NCBI GenBank assembly: GCA_045118955.1
Contig: JBGVKB010000066.1
Coordinates: forward strand, 1 to 44,187
Origin: SFJ001 sp045118955
GTDB taxonomy: Bacteria; Bacillota; Clostridia; Oscillospirales; Ruminococcaceae
Direction: 5' to 3'
Length of the DNA: 44,187 nt
A model generated the notes under the pieces. The model saw nothing but the letters and a program-made list of their open reading frames with translations, was not told the DNA's origin and searched no databases. The position numbers and the translations under genes are program-made. How positions within the stretch are numbered: position 1 is the first letter of the stretch; every line of letters starts with the position of its first letter. Below are positions 8,661 through 17,719 of this stretch, in pieces.

Positions 8661-8705
8661 TTGCTGGAATGGACGGTGTCATGTTATAGTATTATTAAAT
8701 AACAT
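8661..8705 (+). promoter_or_regulatory. Promoter and candidate operator of the LytTR two-component operon
   Basis: TTGCTG (8661-8666), 18 bp, TATAGT (8685-8690) with an upstream TGT, so an extended -10. The -10 and probable start site lie inside an inverted repeat ATGTTAT (8681-8687) / ATAACAT (8699-8705), spacer 11. A protein bound here would block transcription. The ligand protein is unknown. Confidence 0.6.
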
Positions 8706-8722
8706 CGACGGGAGGGATGACC

Positions 8723-9430
8723 ATGCTTCGCATCGCCGTGGTGGAGGACAACGCCGAGATGCGCGGGCAGATCCATGACTTCCTGCTGCGCTACCGGGAG
8801 GAGAACCGCATCGACCTGCAGGTGACCCTGTTCCGGGATGGGGCGGAGATCCTCGACCGGTACCGCCCCATCTATGACATCATCTTTATGGACATCGAGA
8901 TGCCCGGGGTGAACGGCATGGACGCCGCTGAGCAGATCCGCGCGTGGGACAGCGAGGTGGTGCTGGTGTTCATCACCAATCTGGCCCAGTACGCCATCCG
9001 GGGCTACTCGGTGCGGGCGCTGGACTATGTCCTCAAGCCGATCAATTACTTTACCTTTTCCACCAAGCTGGAGAAGGCCGCGCAGATGGTGCAGCGGCGT
9101 GCCTCCGGTCAGGTGGTGCTGCGCCTGAGCGACGGCGCGGTGCGGCTGGAGACCCGCCAGATCCGCTATGTGGAGGTGCAGAACGGGGTGCTTCGCTACC
9201 ACACCGAGCTGGGCGACTTTGACGTGCGCGGCACCCTGCAGGCCGCCGAGGCGGAGCTTGCCCCCTATCACTTTGTGCGGTGCAACTACTGGTATCTGGT
9301 CAACCTGATGTACGTCAGCAAGGTAAAAAAGGACGTGGCCGTGGTGGACGGTGTGGAGCTGCAGATCAGCCGCCGCAACAAGAACGCCTTTATGGCTGCC
9401 CTGACCGACTATGTGGGGGGCGGTGGCTGA
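8723..9430 (+). CDS. LytTR family response regulator
   Basis: A 235-residue response regulator: receiver domain (residues 1-120) with acidic pair E8-D9, phosphoacceptor D57 in IIFMDIEMPG and the conserved LKPI lysine, then a LytTR DNA-binding domain (about 130-232, with QIRYVEVQNG and FVRCNYWYLVNLMYV). LytTR proteins bind paired direct repeats about 21 bp apart. The ATG at 8723 is preferred over the ATG at 8717, since GGAGGG (8711-8716) abuts the latter but lies 6 nt from the former. Its stop overlaps the kinase start by one base (TGATG). The likely target is the glycoside operon immediately downstream. Confidence 0.93.
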   Translation: MLRIAVVEDNAEMRGQIHDFLLRYREENRIDLQVTLFRDGAEILDRYRPIYDIIFMDIEMPGVNGMDAAEQIRAWDSEVVLVFITNLAQYAIRGYSVRALDYVLKPINYFTFSTKLEKAAQMVQRRASGQVVLRLSDGAVRLETRQIRYVEVQNGVLRYHTELGDFDVRGTLQAAEAELAPYHFVRCNYWYLVNLMYVSKVKKDVAVVDGVELQISRRNKNAFMAALTDYVGGGG

Positions 9431-10722
9431 TGGAACAGTGGTATGCCCTCACCGCGCCCTTCTGTATGCACCTGACCCTGCTGGGGTTCTGCATGACCTT
9501 TTTCCGTCCGCTGAAGCACCGCCGCCGATACCGGGCGTGTGTGGCGGCGGTGGCCGCGCTGGTGCTGGCCTGCGGCCTGTTGGGGCTGTCCTCGGACGTG
9601 GGCTTCCCCTCGGGCTGGGTCGAGACCCTCGTCTACAGCGCGGGGGTGTTCACTCTGACGCTGGCCTGCTGTGAGACCACCCCGGCGCAGGCGCTCTACG
9701 GCACCACCTGGATCATCACCACCCACCAGCTCACCATGGAGTGCTGGCTGATCTTCTGCCATTTTGTGAGCCGCCGCCTGCCGCCGGACTGGTACTACAT
9801 CCCCATGGGGCTTTTGTTCTACGGGGCGGTGGCCGGGGTGCTCAGCTTTACGGTCGCCCGCTGGCTGGTGCGGGAGGGCGGCTACCGGGTCGGGCCGCGG
9901 CAGCTCACCTCCGCCATCCTGCTGATGCTGCTGTTTGAGATGAACTACTGCGTGCTGCTGTACGGCGGCAGCTTCCCCCATGACACCACCCAGATCCTGG
10001 TGCTGCTGCCCGCCCAGATGTACTGCGTCAGCACCCTGTACTTCCAGAATGCCATGTTCCACAACAGCGATATGCAGCGGGAGCTGGACATTCTCAGCCA
10101 GCTTCGCTACGAACAGCAGCAGCAGTACGATCTGGCCAAGGAAAACATTGCCATCATCAACCGCAAGTGCCACGACCTGAAGCACCAGATGGCCGCCATG
10201 CGCAGCATGGTCAGCCCGGAAAATCAGGCCCGCTATCTGGACGAGATCGAGCGGTCGGTGCGCATCTATGACTCCATCCTCAAGACCGGCAACGAGGTGC
10301 TGGACACCGTCCTCACCGAGAAGAGCCTCACCTGTGAGGCCAACGAGATCCGCCTGCACTGCGTGGCGGACGGGCGGGATCTGGGGTTCATGGATCCGGT
10401 GGATCTGTACACCGTGCTGGGCAACGCGCTGGACAACGCCATCGAGAGCGTGCAGGCGCTGGCCGAGCCGGAAAAGCGGATGATCGACGTGCTGGTCTGC
10501 ACCGAGAAGGCCTTTCTGGTGATGCAGGTGGTCAACCCGCTGGACGAGGCGCTGACCTTTGTGGATGGCCTGCCGGTGAGCACCAAGCCCCGGGACGGCT
10601 ACCACGGCTTTGGACTGAAGAGCATCCGCCACACGGTGGAAAAATACGGCGGTCATGTGAACCTGCGGGCCGACGGCGGCCGGTTTTCCCTGCGGGTGCT
10701 GATCCCGCTGGAGGACAAATAG
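9430..10722 (+). CDS. GHKL-type sensor histidine kinase (AgrC/VirS class)
   Basis: A 430-residue sensor kinase. The first 210 residues hold about six membrane helices with little extracytoplasmic loop. A coiled region rich in Q (RYEQQQQYDLAKEN) follows, then the phosphoacceptor block with H248 in NRKCHDLKHQM. The GHKL ATPase has an N-box LGNALDNAIES and a G-box HGFGLKSIRHTVEKYGG. This is the standard partner of LytTR regulators, sensing peptides or small molecules in the membrane. The ATG at 9430 shares one base with the regulator's stop. The stimulus is unknown; proximity to glycosidases hints at a carbohydrate-related cue (inference). Confidence 0.92.
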   Translation: MEQWYALTAPFCMHLTLLGFCMTFFRPLKHRRRYRACVAAVAALVLACGLLGLSSDVGFPSGWVETLVYSAGVFTLTLACCETTPAQALYGTTWIITTHQLTMECWLIFCHFVSRRLPPDWYYIPMGLLFYGAVAGVLSFTVARWLVREGGYRVGPRQLTSAILLMLLFEMNYCVLLYGGSFPHDTTQILVLLPAQMYCVSTLYFQNAMFHNSDMQRELDILSQLRYEQQQQYDLAKENIAIINRKCHDLKHQMAAMRSMVSPENQARYLDEIERSVRIYDSILKTGNEVLDTVLTEKSLTCEANEIRLHCVADGRDLGFMDPVDLYTVLGNALDNAIESVQALAEPEKRMIDVLVCTEKAFLVMQVVNPLDEALTFVDGLPVSTKPRDGYHGFGLKSIRHTVEKYGGHVNLRADGGRFSLRVLIPLEDK

Positions 10723-10736
10723 CACACATCCTCATG

Positions 10737-10765
10737 CCCCCGCCGGCCGGCGGGGGTGTTTTTTT
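10737..10765 (+). terminator. Intrinsic terminator of the two-component operon
   Basis: CCCCCGCC / GGCGGGGG, loop GGCC, then TG and seven T residues. Confidence 0.92.
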
Positions 10766-10791
10766 GTGATGCAGCGAGGGAGTTCTTGCTG

Positions 10792-10821
10792 CCACTTAGC
10801 GAAAAAAAGCGACCACTTAAA
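10792..10821 (+). promoter_or_regulatory. Candidate LytTR binding site: two CCACTTA direct repeats, 21 bp apart
   Basis: CCACTTAGC (10792-10800) and CCACTTAAA (10813-10821) are in the same orientation with start-to-start distance of exactly 21 bp, two helical turns. The second repeat ends 9 bp before the -35 of the glycoside operon. AgrA-type LytTR regulators bind 9-bp direct repeats with this geometry, and the core (CA-x-TTA) resembles theirs. An inverted near-copy (ACTACTTAAT read on the minus strand) lies in the promoter spacer at 10841-10850. Confidence 0.6.
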
Positions 10822-10830
10822 ACGCAAATG

Positions 10831-10858
10831 TTTACAAAGTATTAAGTAGTTGTATAAT
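10831..10858 (+). promoter_or_regulatory. Promoter of the glycoside-utilisation operon
   Basis: TTTACA (10831-10836), 16 bp and TATAAT (10853-10858) in an AT-rich island. About 105 nt of leader separates the expected start site from the GH2 start codon. Confidence 0.75.
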
Positions 10859-10969
10859 TTTAATAGAATTAGCTGACTATGCGCTGGGGAAGATGTGCGC
10901 TCTGCACAGCCTTTCGGGGCGTGCTTTGGGCAGCGATCCATCACCCACAGAGGGAGTGAAACAACGGCA

Positions 10970-12892
10970 ATGAGAACGGACATCAAGCTGATGCAGGGCT
11001 GGCGGTTCACCGGGCCGGACGGCTCCGAGACCGCGCTGGACCTGCCCCATACCTGGAACGCGCTGGATGGTCAGGACGGCGGCAACGACTACTGGCGGGG
11101 CGTGTGCACCTACCGCACCGCCTTTGAAAAGCCCGTCTTCGACCCCGAGACCCAGCGGGTATATCTGGAATTCCGCGGCGTGAACGCCACCGCGGCCGTG
11201 CGGCTGAACGGCGAGACCGTGATGACCCACGACGGCGGCTACTCCACCTTCCGGGCGGACGTGACCGACTGTCTGGCCGCGGACAACGCGCTGGAGGTGG
11301 ACGTGGACAACACGGTCAACCGCCGCGTGTACCCCCAGAAGGCGGACTTCACCTTCTACGGCGGCATCTATCGGGACGTGCTGCTGCGGGTGGTGCCCAA
11401 GGACCACTTTGAGCTGGACTACTACGGCGGCGAGGGCCTGAAGATCACCCCCGCCCCCGAGGGCGCGGACGGCAAGGTGCGGGTGGAGAGCTTCCACCGC
11501 GTGGCCGGCGCGCAGGTCCGGGTGCAGCTTCTGGCTGCCGACGGCACCGTCGCGGCCGAGGGCGAGGGCACCGACGTGACCCTCACCATCCCGGGCGTCC
11601 GCCTGTGGGACGGCGTGAAGGACCCCTATCTGTACACCGCCAAGGCGGAGCTGGTGCGGGACGGTCAGGTGCTGGATGAGGTGAGCGCCCGCTTCGGCGT
11701 GCGCAGCTTCTCCTTCGACCCGGACAAGGGCTTCTTCCTGAATGGGCGCAGCTACCCCCTGCGGGGCGTCAGCCGCCATCAGGACTGGAAGGGCATCGGC
11801 AACGCCATCACCACCCAGCACCACGACACCGACATGGCTCTCATCCGCGAGATGGGTGCCAACACCATCCGGCTGGCCCACTACCAGCACGACCAGTACT
11901 TCTACGATCTGTGCGACGAGTACGGCATGGTGGTCTGGGCGGAGATCCCCTATATTTCCGAGCATATGCCCGAGGGACGGGAGAACACTCTGGAACAGAT
12001 GAAGGAACTCATCGTCCAGAACTACAACCACCCCTGCATCGTCACCTGGGGCCTGTCCAACGAGATCACCATCTCCACCAAGGACACGCAGGATATGCTG
12101 AACAACCATGCCGCCCTGAACGATCTGGTGCATGAGATGGATCCCACCCGCCCCACCACGCTGGCCTGCTATGCCATGTGCAACCCCTTCTGGAAGGTGG
12201 TCCATGTGTCCGACATCGTGGCCTACAACCTGTATCTGGGCTGGTATGTGCCGGGTCTGAAGCTGAACGACCTGTTCCTGGACTTCTTCCACTGGAAGTG
12301 GCCGCGGCGCTGCATCGGCTACTCCGAGTACGGCGCGGAGGGTATGCCCAACCTGCACTCCTCCAAGCCCCGCCGCGGTGACCACACCGAGGAGTATCAG
12401 GCGCTGTACCACGAGTATATGCTGGAGTGCTTTGAGAAGCGGCCCTTCATGTGGGGCACCTATGTGTGGAATATGTTCGACTTTGCGGCGGACGCCCGCG
12501 ATCAGGGCGGCGAGCCGGGCATGAACCACAAGGGCCTCATCACCTTCGACCGCAAGACCAAGAAGGACAGCTTCTACCTGTACAAGGCATGGTGGAGCGA
12601 GGAGAAGTTCGTCCACATCTGCGGCAGCCGCTATGTGGACCGCCCGGAGAGCACCACCACCGTGAAGGTGTACTCCAACCTGCCCAAGGTCGCCCTGTAC
12701 GCCGACGGCAAGCTGGTGGCCGAGCAGGAGGGCCGCCATGTGTTCACCTTCCGCGTCCCCCTCACCGGCGAGGTGAAGCTGGAGGCGAAGGCCGGCGAGC
12801 ACACCGACGCCTGCACCCTGCGCCACGCGGACGCCCCCAACCCGGCCTATAAGCTGCAGAAGGGCAAGTCCCAGAGCGCCAACTGGGTGTGA
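10970..12892 (+). CDS. Glycoside hydrolase family 2 (beta-galactosidase/beta-glucuronidase type)
   Basis: A 640-residue GH2 enzyme without signal peptide, so cytoplasmic. The order is N-terminal sugar-binding jelly roll (about 1-165, with LPHTWNALDGQDG), an Ig-like domain (to about 265) and a TIM barrel. The acid/base is E365 in WGLSNEIT and the nucleophile E453 in IGYSEYGAEG, giving retaining catalysis on a beta-linked glycoside. The ATG at 10970 is used because the family homology begins there; the ribosome binding site AGGGAG (10951-10956) is unusually far away (13 nt). It is the first gene of an operon with a GH3 and a sugar symporter. Galactoside versus glucuronide specificity cannot be settled from sequence. 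Confidence 0.93.
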   Translation: MRTDIKLMQGWRFTGPDGSETALDLPHTWNALDGQDGGNDYWRGVCTYRTAFEKPVFDPETQRVYLEFRGVNATAAVRLNGETVMTHDGGYSTFRADVTDCLAADNALEVDVDNTVNRRVYPQKADFTFYGGIYRDVLLRVVPKDHFELDYYGGEGLKITPAPEGADGKVRVESFHRVAGAQVRVQLLAADGTVAAEGEGTDVTLTIPGVRLWDGVKDPYLYTAKAELVRDGQVLDEVSARFGVRSFSFDPDKGFFLNGRSYPLRGVSRHQDWKGIGNAITTQHHDTDMALIREMGANTIRLAHYQHDQYFYDLCDEYGMVVWAEIPYISEHMPEGRENTLEQMKELIVQNYNHPCIVTWGLSNEITISTKDTQDMLNNHAALNDLVHEMDPTRPTTLACYAMCNPFWKVVHVSDIVAYNLYLGWYVPGLKLNDLFLDFFHWKWPRRCIGYSEYGAEGMPNLHSSKPRRGDHTEEYQALYHEYMLECFEKRPFMWGTYVWNMFDFAADARDQGGEPGMNHKGLITFDRKTKKDSFYLYKAWWSEEKFVHICGSRYVDRPESTTTVKVYSNLPKVALYADGKLVAEQEGRHVFTFRVPLTGEVKLEAKAGEHTDACTLRHADAPNPAYKLQKGKSQSANWV

Positions 12893-12970
12893 CCCCCGAA
12901 TGGACCGCGGCCGCACGGCCCGGAACAGATAAATGAGGAGCAAAAATCAGCAAGGAGGAAATCAGATCTT

Positions 12971-15967
12971 ATGGATGCCATCAAGCAGCAGAAAAAAGAG
13001 CTGAAGCGCGCCTATAAGCGCGCCAAGCGCAAGACCGTGACCCCCTGGAAGGTGCTGACCATCATCGCACTGATCCTGGCTCTGGTCTTTATCCCCCTGA
13101 ACATCGTTCTGGGTATGTTTGACAACACCGTCGCCGCCTTTGTGGGCGGCACCTTCTGGACCCTCGAGAACGAGGATCCCCACGCCATCTACTTCAAGAG
13201 CGACTTCGCCACCAATGAGGAGCTGGCTGCCTACGGTCAGGCGCTGTGCTATCAGGTGGAGGCGGAGGGCGCGGTCCTGCTGACCAACAACGGCGCTCTG
13301 CCTCTGGCAGAGGGCGCCAAGGTCAGCACCCTGTCCTCCAGCTCGGCCAATCTGGTCTACGGCGGCACCGGCTCCGGCAACGTGGACGCCTCCAAGGCCG
13401 ACAGCCTGAAGGTCGCGCTGGAGAAGTCCGGTTTTGAGGTCAACCCCGCCCTGTGGGACTTCTACACCGTGGGCGAGGGCGCTGCCTACAACCGCGCCGC
13501 TTCCGCCGGTGAGAGCGCCGTGCTGGCCGGTCAGGCATCCATCGCCGAGGTCCCCATGGACGTGTACCCCGAGGATGTGAAGGCATCCATCGCCGAGTAC
13601 GGCGACGCGGTCATCATCCCCATCTCCCGCGTGGGCGGCGAGGGCTACGATCTGGAGTTCCAGGCCTTCAACTACCTGGCTCTGGATGAGAATGAGAAGG
13701 CCATGCTGCAGTACGCCGCCGACCTGAAGGCCGCCGGCTCGGTCAAGAGCATCGTCGTTCTGATCAACACCTCCAACCCCCTGCAGGTGGACTTCCTGAA
13801 GGACAACGAGTACGGTGTGGACGCCTGCCTGCTGATCAGCGGCGTGGGCATCAGCGGCACCAATGCCGTCACCGACATTCTGGCCGGCAAGGTCAACCCC
13901 TCCGGCTCTCTGGTGGATACCTACTGCTACGACAACTACTCCTCCCCCGCCATGCAGAACTTCGTGCCCGTCACCTATGAGGGCTACGAGGAGGGCATCA
14001 TCCCCGCCAACGCCAGCACCTATATGATCTATCAGGAGGGCATCTACGTTGGCTACAAGTACTACGAGACCCGCTATGAGGATCTGGTCATGGGCACCGG
14101 CAACGCCGGCGATTACGCCTATGAGGACGTGGTGGCCTTCCCCTTCGGCTACGGCCTGAGCTACACCACCTACGACTACGAGATGGGCGAGGTCAAGTAC
14201 AGCGCCGCTGAGGACACCTTCACGGTGCCCGTCACCGTCACCAACACCGGCGATGTGGCCGGCAAGGAGACCGTGCAGATCTATGTGCAGAGCCCCTACA
14301 CCGAGTACGACAAAACCAACGGCGTGGAGAAGGCCGCTGTGGCTCTGGTGGGCTTCGGCAAGACCGAGGTTCTGGAGCCGGGCGCTTCCGAGACCGTGAA
14401 GATCACCGTGGACAAGCGCGACATCGCCTCCTTCGATGCCTACGGCGCCGGCACCTACATTCTGGACGCCGGTGACTACTACCTGATCGCCGCCACCGAT
14501 GCCCACGACGCCGTGAACAACGTTCTGGCCGCCAAGGGCTTCACCACCGCCGACGGCATGACCGCCGAGGGCGACGCCGCGCTGACCTGGAAGTGGACCG
14601 AGGCGAAGCTGGATGCGGTCACCTACTCCACCAGCCTGAACGGCACCGAGATCACCAACCAGCTCTCCGACGCCGACCCCAACCTGCACGAGACTCTGGG
14701 CACCGAGGTCACCTGGCTGAGCCGCTCCGACTGGGCCGGCACCTTCCCCACCGAGACCGTGCAGTTCGCCCTGAACGACAGCCTGATCGCCGACCTGCAG
14801 GACGTGCAGTACGACCCCGCCGACTACGAGCCTGCCCAGATGCCCGCCATGGGCCGCGACAACGGCAAGATCCTGTACGACATGATGGGCAAGGACTACG
14901 ACGACCCCGCCTGGCAGGAGCTGCTGGATCAGCTCACCTTTGACGACATGGTCAGCATGATCGGCGACTCCTTCCACTGGCGTATGCCCGTGGTCAATGT
15001 CAACGCCCCCGGCACCCGCGACGAGAACGGCCCTCAGGGTCTGACCACCAGCCTGCTGGGCAGCGGCCTGACCCAGGTCGATGCCACCGCCTTCACCTCT
15101 GAGGATGTGATGGCCGCCACCTTCAACACCGAGCTGACCTACGAGATCGGCAAGGTCATCGGCAACGACTGCCTGGCCGCCGACGTGGTCTGTCTGTACG
15201 GCCCCGGCTCCAACACCCACCGCACCCCCTACGGCGGCCGCAACTTCGAGTATTACTCCGAGGACGGCTTCCTGGCCGGCGAGATCGGCGGCTCCGAGGT
15301 GCAGGGCATCCAGGACAAGGGCGTGGACGTTGTGATGAAGCACTTCGCCCTGAATGACTGTGAGCAGGACCGCATCGGTCAGGCCGCCTGGGTCAACGAG
15401 CAGGCCGCCCGTGAGGTCTACCTGAAGGCCTTCCAGAAGCCTCTGGAGGAGTCCGACGGCAACGGCATCATGACCGCTTACACCCGCTGGGGCACCCGCT
15501 GGTCCGGCAGCCACTACGGCCTGATGACCGGCATCCTGCGCGGTGAGTGGGGCAACATGAATATGTCCATCACCGACAACGTTCTGACCACCTATACCAA
15601 CGGTGTGGACGCCATCATGGCCGGCGGTGTTACCACCTTTGACGCCATGATGCCCTACATCACCAACCAGCTCCCCGCCTACGAGAACGACCCCGTGGTG
15701 GTCAACGCCATGCGTGAGGCCTGCCACCACAACCTGTACGCTCTGGTCAACTCCTCCGGCATGAACGGCGTTGGCCCCAACACCGTGGTCAAGGAGGCCC
15801 AGCTGGCCGTCGTCACCACCACCATGATCCTCGCCTGTGCCGCCAGCTTCTTTGCTCTGGTGGGCATCGTGCTGTGGATCTTCGGCTCCAAGAAGTTCAA
15901 GAAGACCCCCGAGTACGCCGCTTACAAGAGCTTCCTGCAGGAGCAGAAGGCCGCAAAGCAGGGCTGA
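12971..15967 (+). CDS. Circularly permuted glycoside hydrolase family 3 with membrane anchors at both ends
   Basis: A 998-residue GH3 beta-glycosidase whose domains are permuted. The normally C-terminal alpha/beta domain (about 75-360, starting GAVLLTNNGALPL) and a fibronectin III-like domain (about 415-490) come first. The normally N-terminal TIM barrel follows (about 640-920, with LTFDDMVSMIGD, NGPQGL and VMKHFALND). The likely nucleophile is D869 in NMSITDN, where most GH3 enzymes read SDW. A basic N-terminus precedes a membrane helix (about 28-50), and another helix lies at about 943-967 before a KKFKK tail. Both ends would be cytoplasmic and the enzyme outside. AGGAGG (12953-12958) lies 12 nt before the ATG. 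Confidence 0.9.
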   Translation: MDAIKQQKKELKRAYKRAKRKTVTPWKVLTIIALILALVFIPLNIVLGMFDNTVAAFVGGTFWTLENEDPHAIYFKSDFATNEELAAYGQALCYQVEAEGAVLLTNNGALPLAEGAKVSTLSSSSANLVYGGTGSGNVDASKADSLKVALEKSGFEVNPALWDFYTVGEGAAYNRAASAGESAVLAGQASIAEVPMDVYPEDVKASIAEYGDAVIIPISRVGGEGYDLEFQAFNYLALDENEKAMLQYAADLKAAGSVKSIVVLINTSNPLQVDFLKDNEYGVDACLLISGVGISGTNAVTDILAGKVNPSGSLVDTYCYDNYSSPAMQNFVPVTYEGYEEGIIPANASTYMIYQEGIYVGYKYYETRYEDLVMGTGNAGDYAYEDVVAFPFGYGLSYTTYDYEMGEVKYSAAEDTFTVPVTVTNTGDVAGKETVQIYVQSPYTEYDKTNGVEKAAVALVGFGKTEVLEPGASETVKITVDKRDIASFDAYGAGTYILDAGDYYLIAATDAHDAVNNVLAAKGFTTADGMTAEGDAALTWKWTEAKLDAVTYSTSLNGTEITNQLSDADPNLHETLGTEVTWLSRSDWAGTFPTETVQFALNDSLIADLQDVQYDPADYEPAQMPAMGRDNGKILYDMMGKDYDDPAWQELLDQLTFDDMVSMIGDSFHWRMPVVNVNAPGTRDENGPQGLTTSLLGSGLTQVDATAFTSEDVMAATFNTELTYEIGKVIGNDCLAADVVCLYGPGSNTHRTPYGGRNFEYYSEDGFLAGEIGGSEVQGIQDKGVDVVMKHFALNDCEQDRIGQAAWVNEQAAREVYLKAFQKPLEESDGNGIMTAYTRWGTRWSGSHYGLMTGILRGEWGNMNMSITDNVLTTYTNGVDAIMAGGVTTFDAMMPYITNQLPAYENDPVVVNAMREACHHNLYALVNSSGMNGVGPNTVVKEAQLAVVTTTMILACAASFFALVGIVLWIFGSKKFKKTPEYAAYKSFLQEQKAAKQG

Positions 15968-16018
15968 ACCCCGCTGAGCGCGCCTTAAAAGAAACCATCC
16001 ATCCCAAGTGAGGGGAAC

Positions 16019-16056
16019 GCCCCGCCCCGGCTGACGTCGCTCGGCCGGGGCGGGGC
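16019..16056 (+). other. Strong intra-operon stem-loop between GH3 and symporter genes
   Basis: A perfect 13-bp GC stem GCCCCGCCCCGGC / GCCGGGGCGGGGC with a 12-nt loop and no T-tract. It is unlikely to be a simple terminator. It may protect the upstream mRNA from 3' exonucleases or tune expression of the symporter. Confidence 0.6.
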
Positions 16057-16090
16057 TGTACCCCGCTTATGACTCCGGAGTAGCAAGATT

Positions 16091-17641
16091 ATGAATGAGA
16101 ACGCCTCCTCCGCCGGCCTGAACCGGGCAAAAACCTATCAGCTGGCGCTGTTCCCCATGAACAACGGCGCGACCAACGTGTACTATGTCCTGATTTTGAG
16201 CTACATCGCCACCTTCGGCAACACCGTGCTGGGTCTGGCGGTGGTGTTCGCCTCGGCCATGGTCACCGGTATGCGCGTGTTCGACGCCATCACCGACCCG
16301 ATCATCGGCGCGCTGATGGACAAGACCAACGGCCGCTTCGGCAAGTTCCGACCCTTCATGGTCATCGGCAACGCCATCATGGCGGTGGCGGTCATCCTGC
16401 TGTATATGCTCACCCCGCTGATCCCCGCTGAGTCCATGACCCTGCGGTATATGGCCTTTGTGCTGCTGTACGCGGTGTGGGTCATCGGCTACACCTTCCA
16501 GACCTCGGTCACCCGCGCGGCGCAGGCCGTCCTGACCGACGACCCCAAGCAGCGTCCTCTGTTCACCATCTTCAACACCATCGGCTCGCTGGTGGGCATG
16601 GGTGCCATGCAGTTTGTCGGCCCCATCGTTGCCACCAACGTCACCGGCGACTACAACGCGTCCTGGTTCGCCATCATGACCCCCATCGGTATCGCGGTGT
16701 CGGTGGTACTGACCATCCTCGCCATCATCGGCATCTGGGAGAAGGACAACTCCAAGTACTTCGGTCTGGGCGGCGGCCAGCAGGAGGCGGTGAAGCTCTC
16801 CGAGTACCTGCAGATCATCAAGCACAACAAGCCCCTGCAGCGCCTGATGGTGGCCGGCGGCGGCTGCAAGCTGGCCCTGTCCATTGCCACCAATATGACC
16901 GTGCTGTGCATGCTGTACGCCTGCATGATGGGCAACTACAACACCCTGTACCTGCCCATGATGGTGCTGGGCTATGTGTTCTCGGTGCCCTTCTTCGCGC
17001 TGACCGTGCGCACCAGCCAGAAGCACGGCCAGAAGGCCAGCCTGATGCGCTATGTGGGCGTGGCGCTGGTGTGCTACGTGGGCGTGCTGGTGCTGCTGCT
17101 GCTGTGGAAGCAGGGCGACCCCGCGTGGAACCTGAGCATCTACGACGAAAACGGCCTGACCCTGAACCTGTACACCATCCTGTTCATCCTGTTCTTCGGC
17201 GTGGGCTACGGCGCCTACTACTCCACCGCCGATATGCCCATCCCCATGGTGGCCGACTGCGCCGACTATGAGACCTACAGCTCGGGCAAGTTCATCCCGG
17301 GCATTATGGGCACCCTGTTCAGTCTGGTGGACAAGCTGGTGTCCAGCCTGTCCGCCACCGTGGTGGGCGTGGCTGTGACCTTCATCGGTCTGGAGAACCT
17401 GCCCACCATCACCACCCCCTATGTGGAGGGCATGAACTGGGTGGTCATCGCCCTGTTCTGCGTGGTGCCCATGGTGGCGTGGCTGCTGACCCTGTGGGCC
17501 ATGAAGGGCTATGAGCTGGACGGCCCCCGCATGAAGGAGATCCAGGCGGTGAACGCCCGCCGCAAGGAGGCCATCGCCGCCGGCATGAGCCAGCAGGAAG
17601 CCATGACCAAGTGGGTCACCATGGCGGATCTGAGCGGCTGA
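16091..17641 (+). CDS. GPH family sugar:cation symporter (MFS)
   Basis: A 516-residue transporter of the glycoside-pentoside-hexuronide:cation symporter family (MelB/UidB/XylP relatives). About 12 membrane helices are evident, with the family signature FDAITDPIIGALMDKTN then GRFGKFRPFMVIGN in the first cytoplasmic loop. It imports an oligosaccharide or glycoside with Na+ or H+. CGGAG at 16076-16080 precedes the ATG by 10 nt. As the third gene after GH2 and GH3, it probably takes up the product released outside by the anchored GH3 for the cytoplasmic GH2 to cleave. Confidence 0.92.
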   Translation: MNENASSAGLNRAKTYQLALFPMNNGATNVYYVLILSYIATFGNTVLGLAVVFASAMVTGMRVFDAITDPIIGALMDKTNGRFGKFRPFMVIGNAIMAVAVILLYMLTPLIPAESMTLRYMAFVLLYAVWVIGYTFQTSVTRAAQAVLTDDPKQRPLFTIFNTIGSLVGMGAMQFVGPIVATNVTGDYNASWFAIMTPIGIAVSVVLTILAIIGIWEKDNSKYFGLGGGQQEAVKLSEYLQIIKHNKPLQRLMVAGGGCKLALSIATNMTVLCMLYACMMGNYNTLYLPMMVLGYVFSVPFFALTVRTSQKHGQKASLMRYVGVALVCYVGVLVLLLLWKQGDPAWNLSIYDENGLTLNLYTILFILFFGVGYGAYYSTADMPIPMVADCADYETYSSGKFIPGIMGTLFSLVDKLVSSLSATVVGVAVTFIGLENLPTITTPYVEGMNWVVIALFCVVPMVAWLLTLWAMKGYELDGPRMKEIQAVNARRKEAIAAGMSQQEAMTKWVTMADLSG

Positions 17642-17719
17642 GCCGTGCCGCGAACCACCAAAAGGACACAGCCGGACGGGTGAGCGCGCTCACCGGGGAG
17701 ACGCCCGGCTGACCGAAAC

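Noticed and set aside
12962..15730. A 922-codon minus-strand frame opposite the GH3 gene, rich in V, G and H
   Set aside because: Antisense shadow of the GH3 gene; repetitive composition and no initiation signal.
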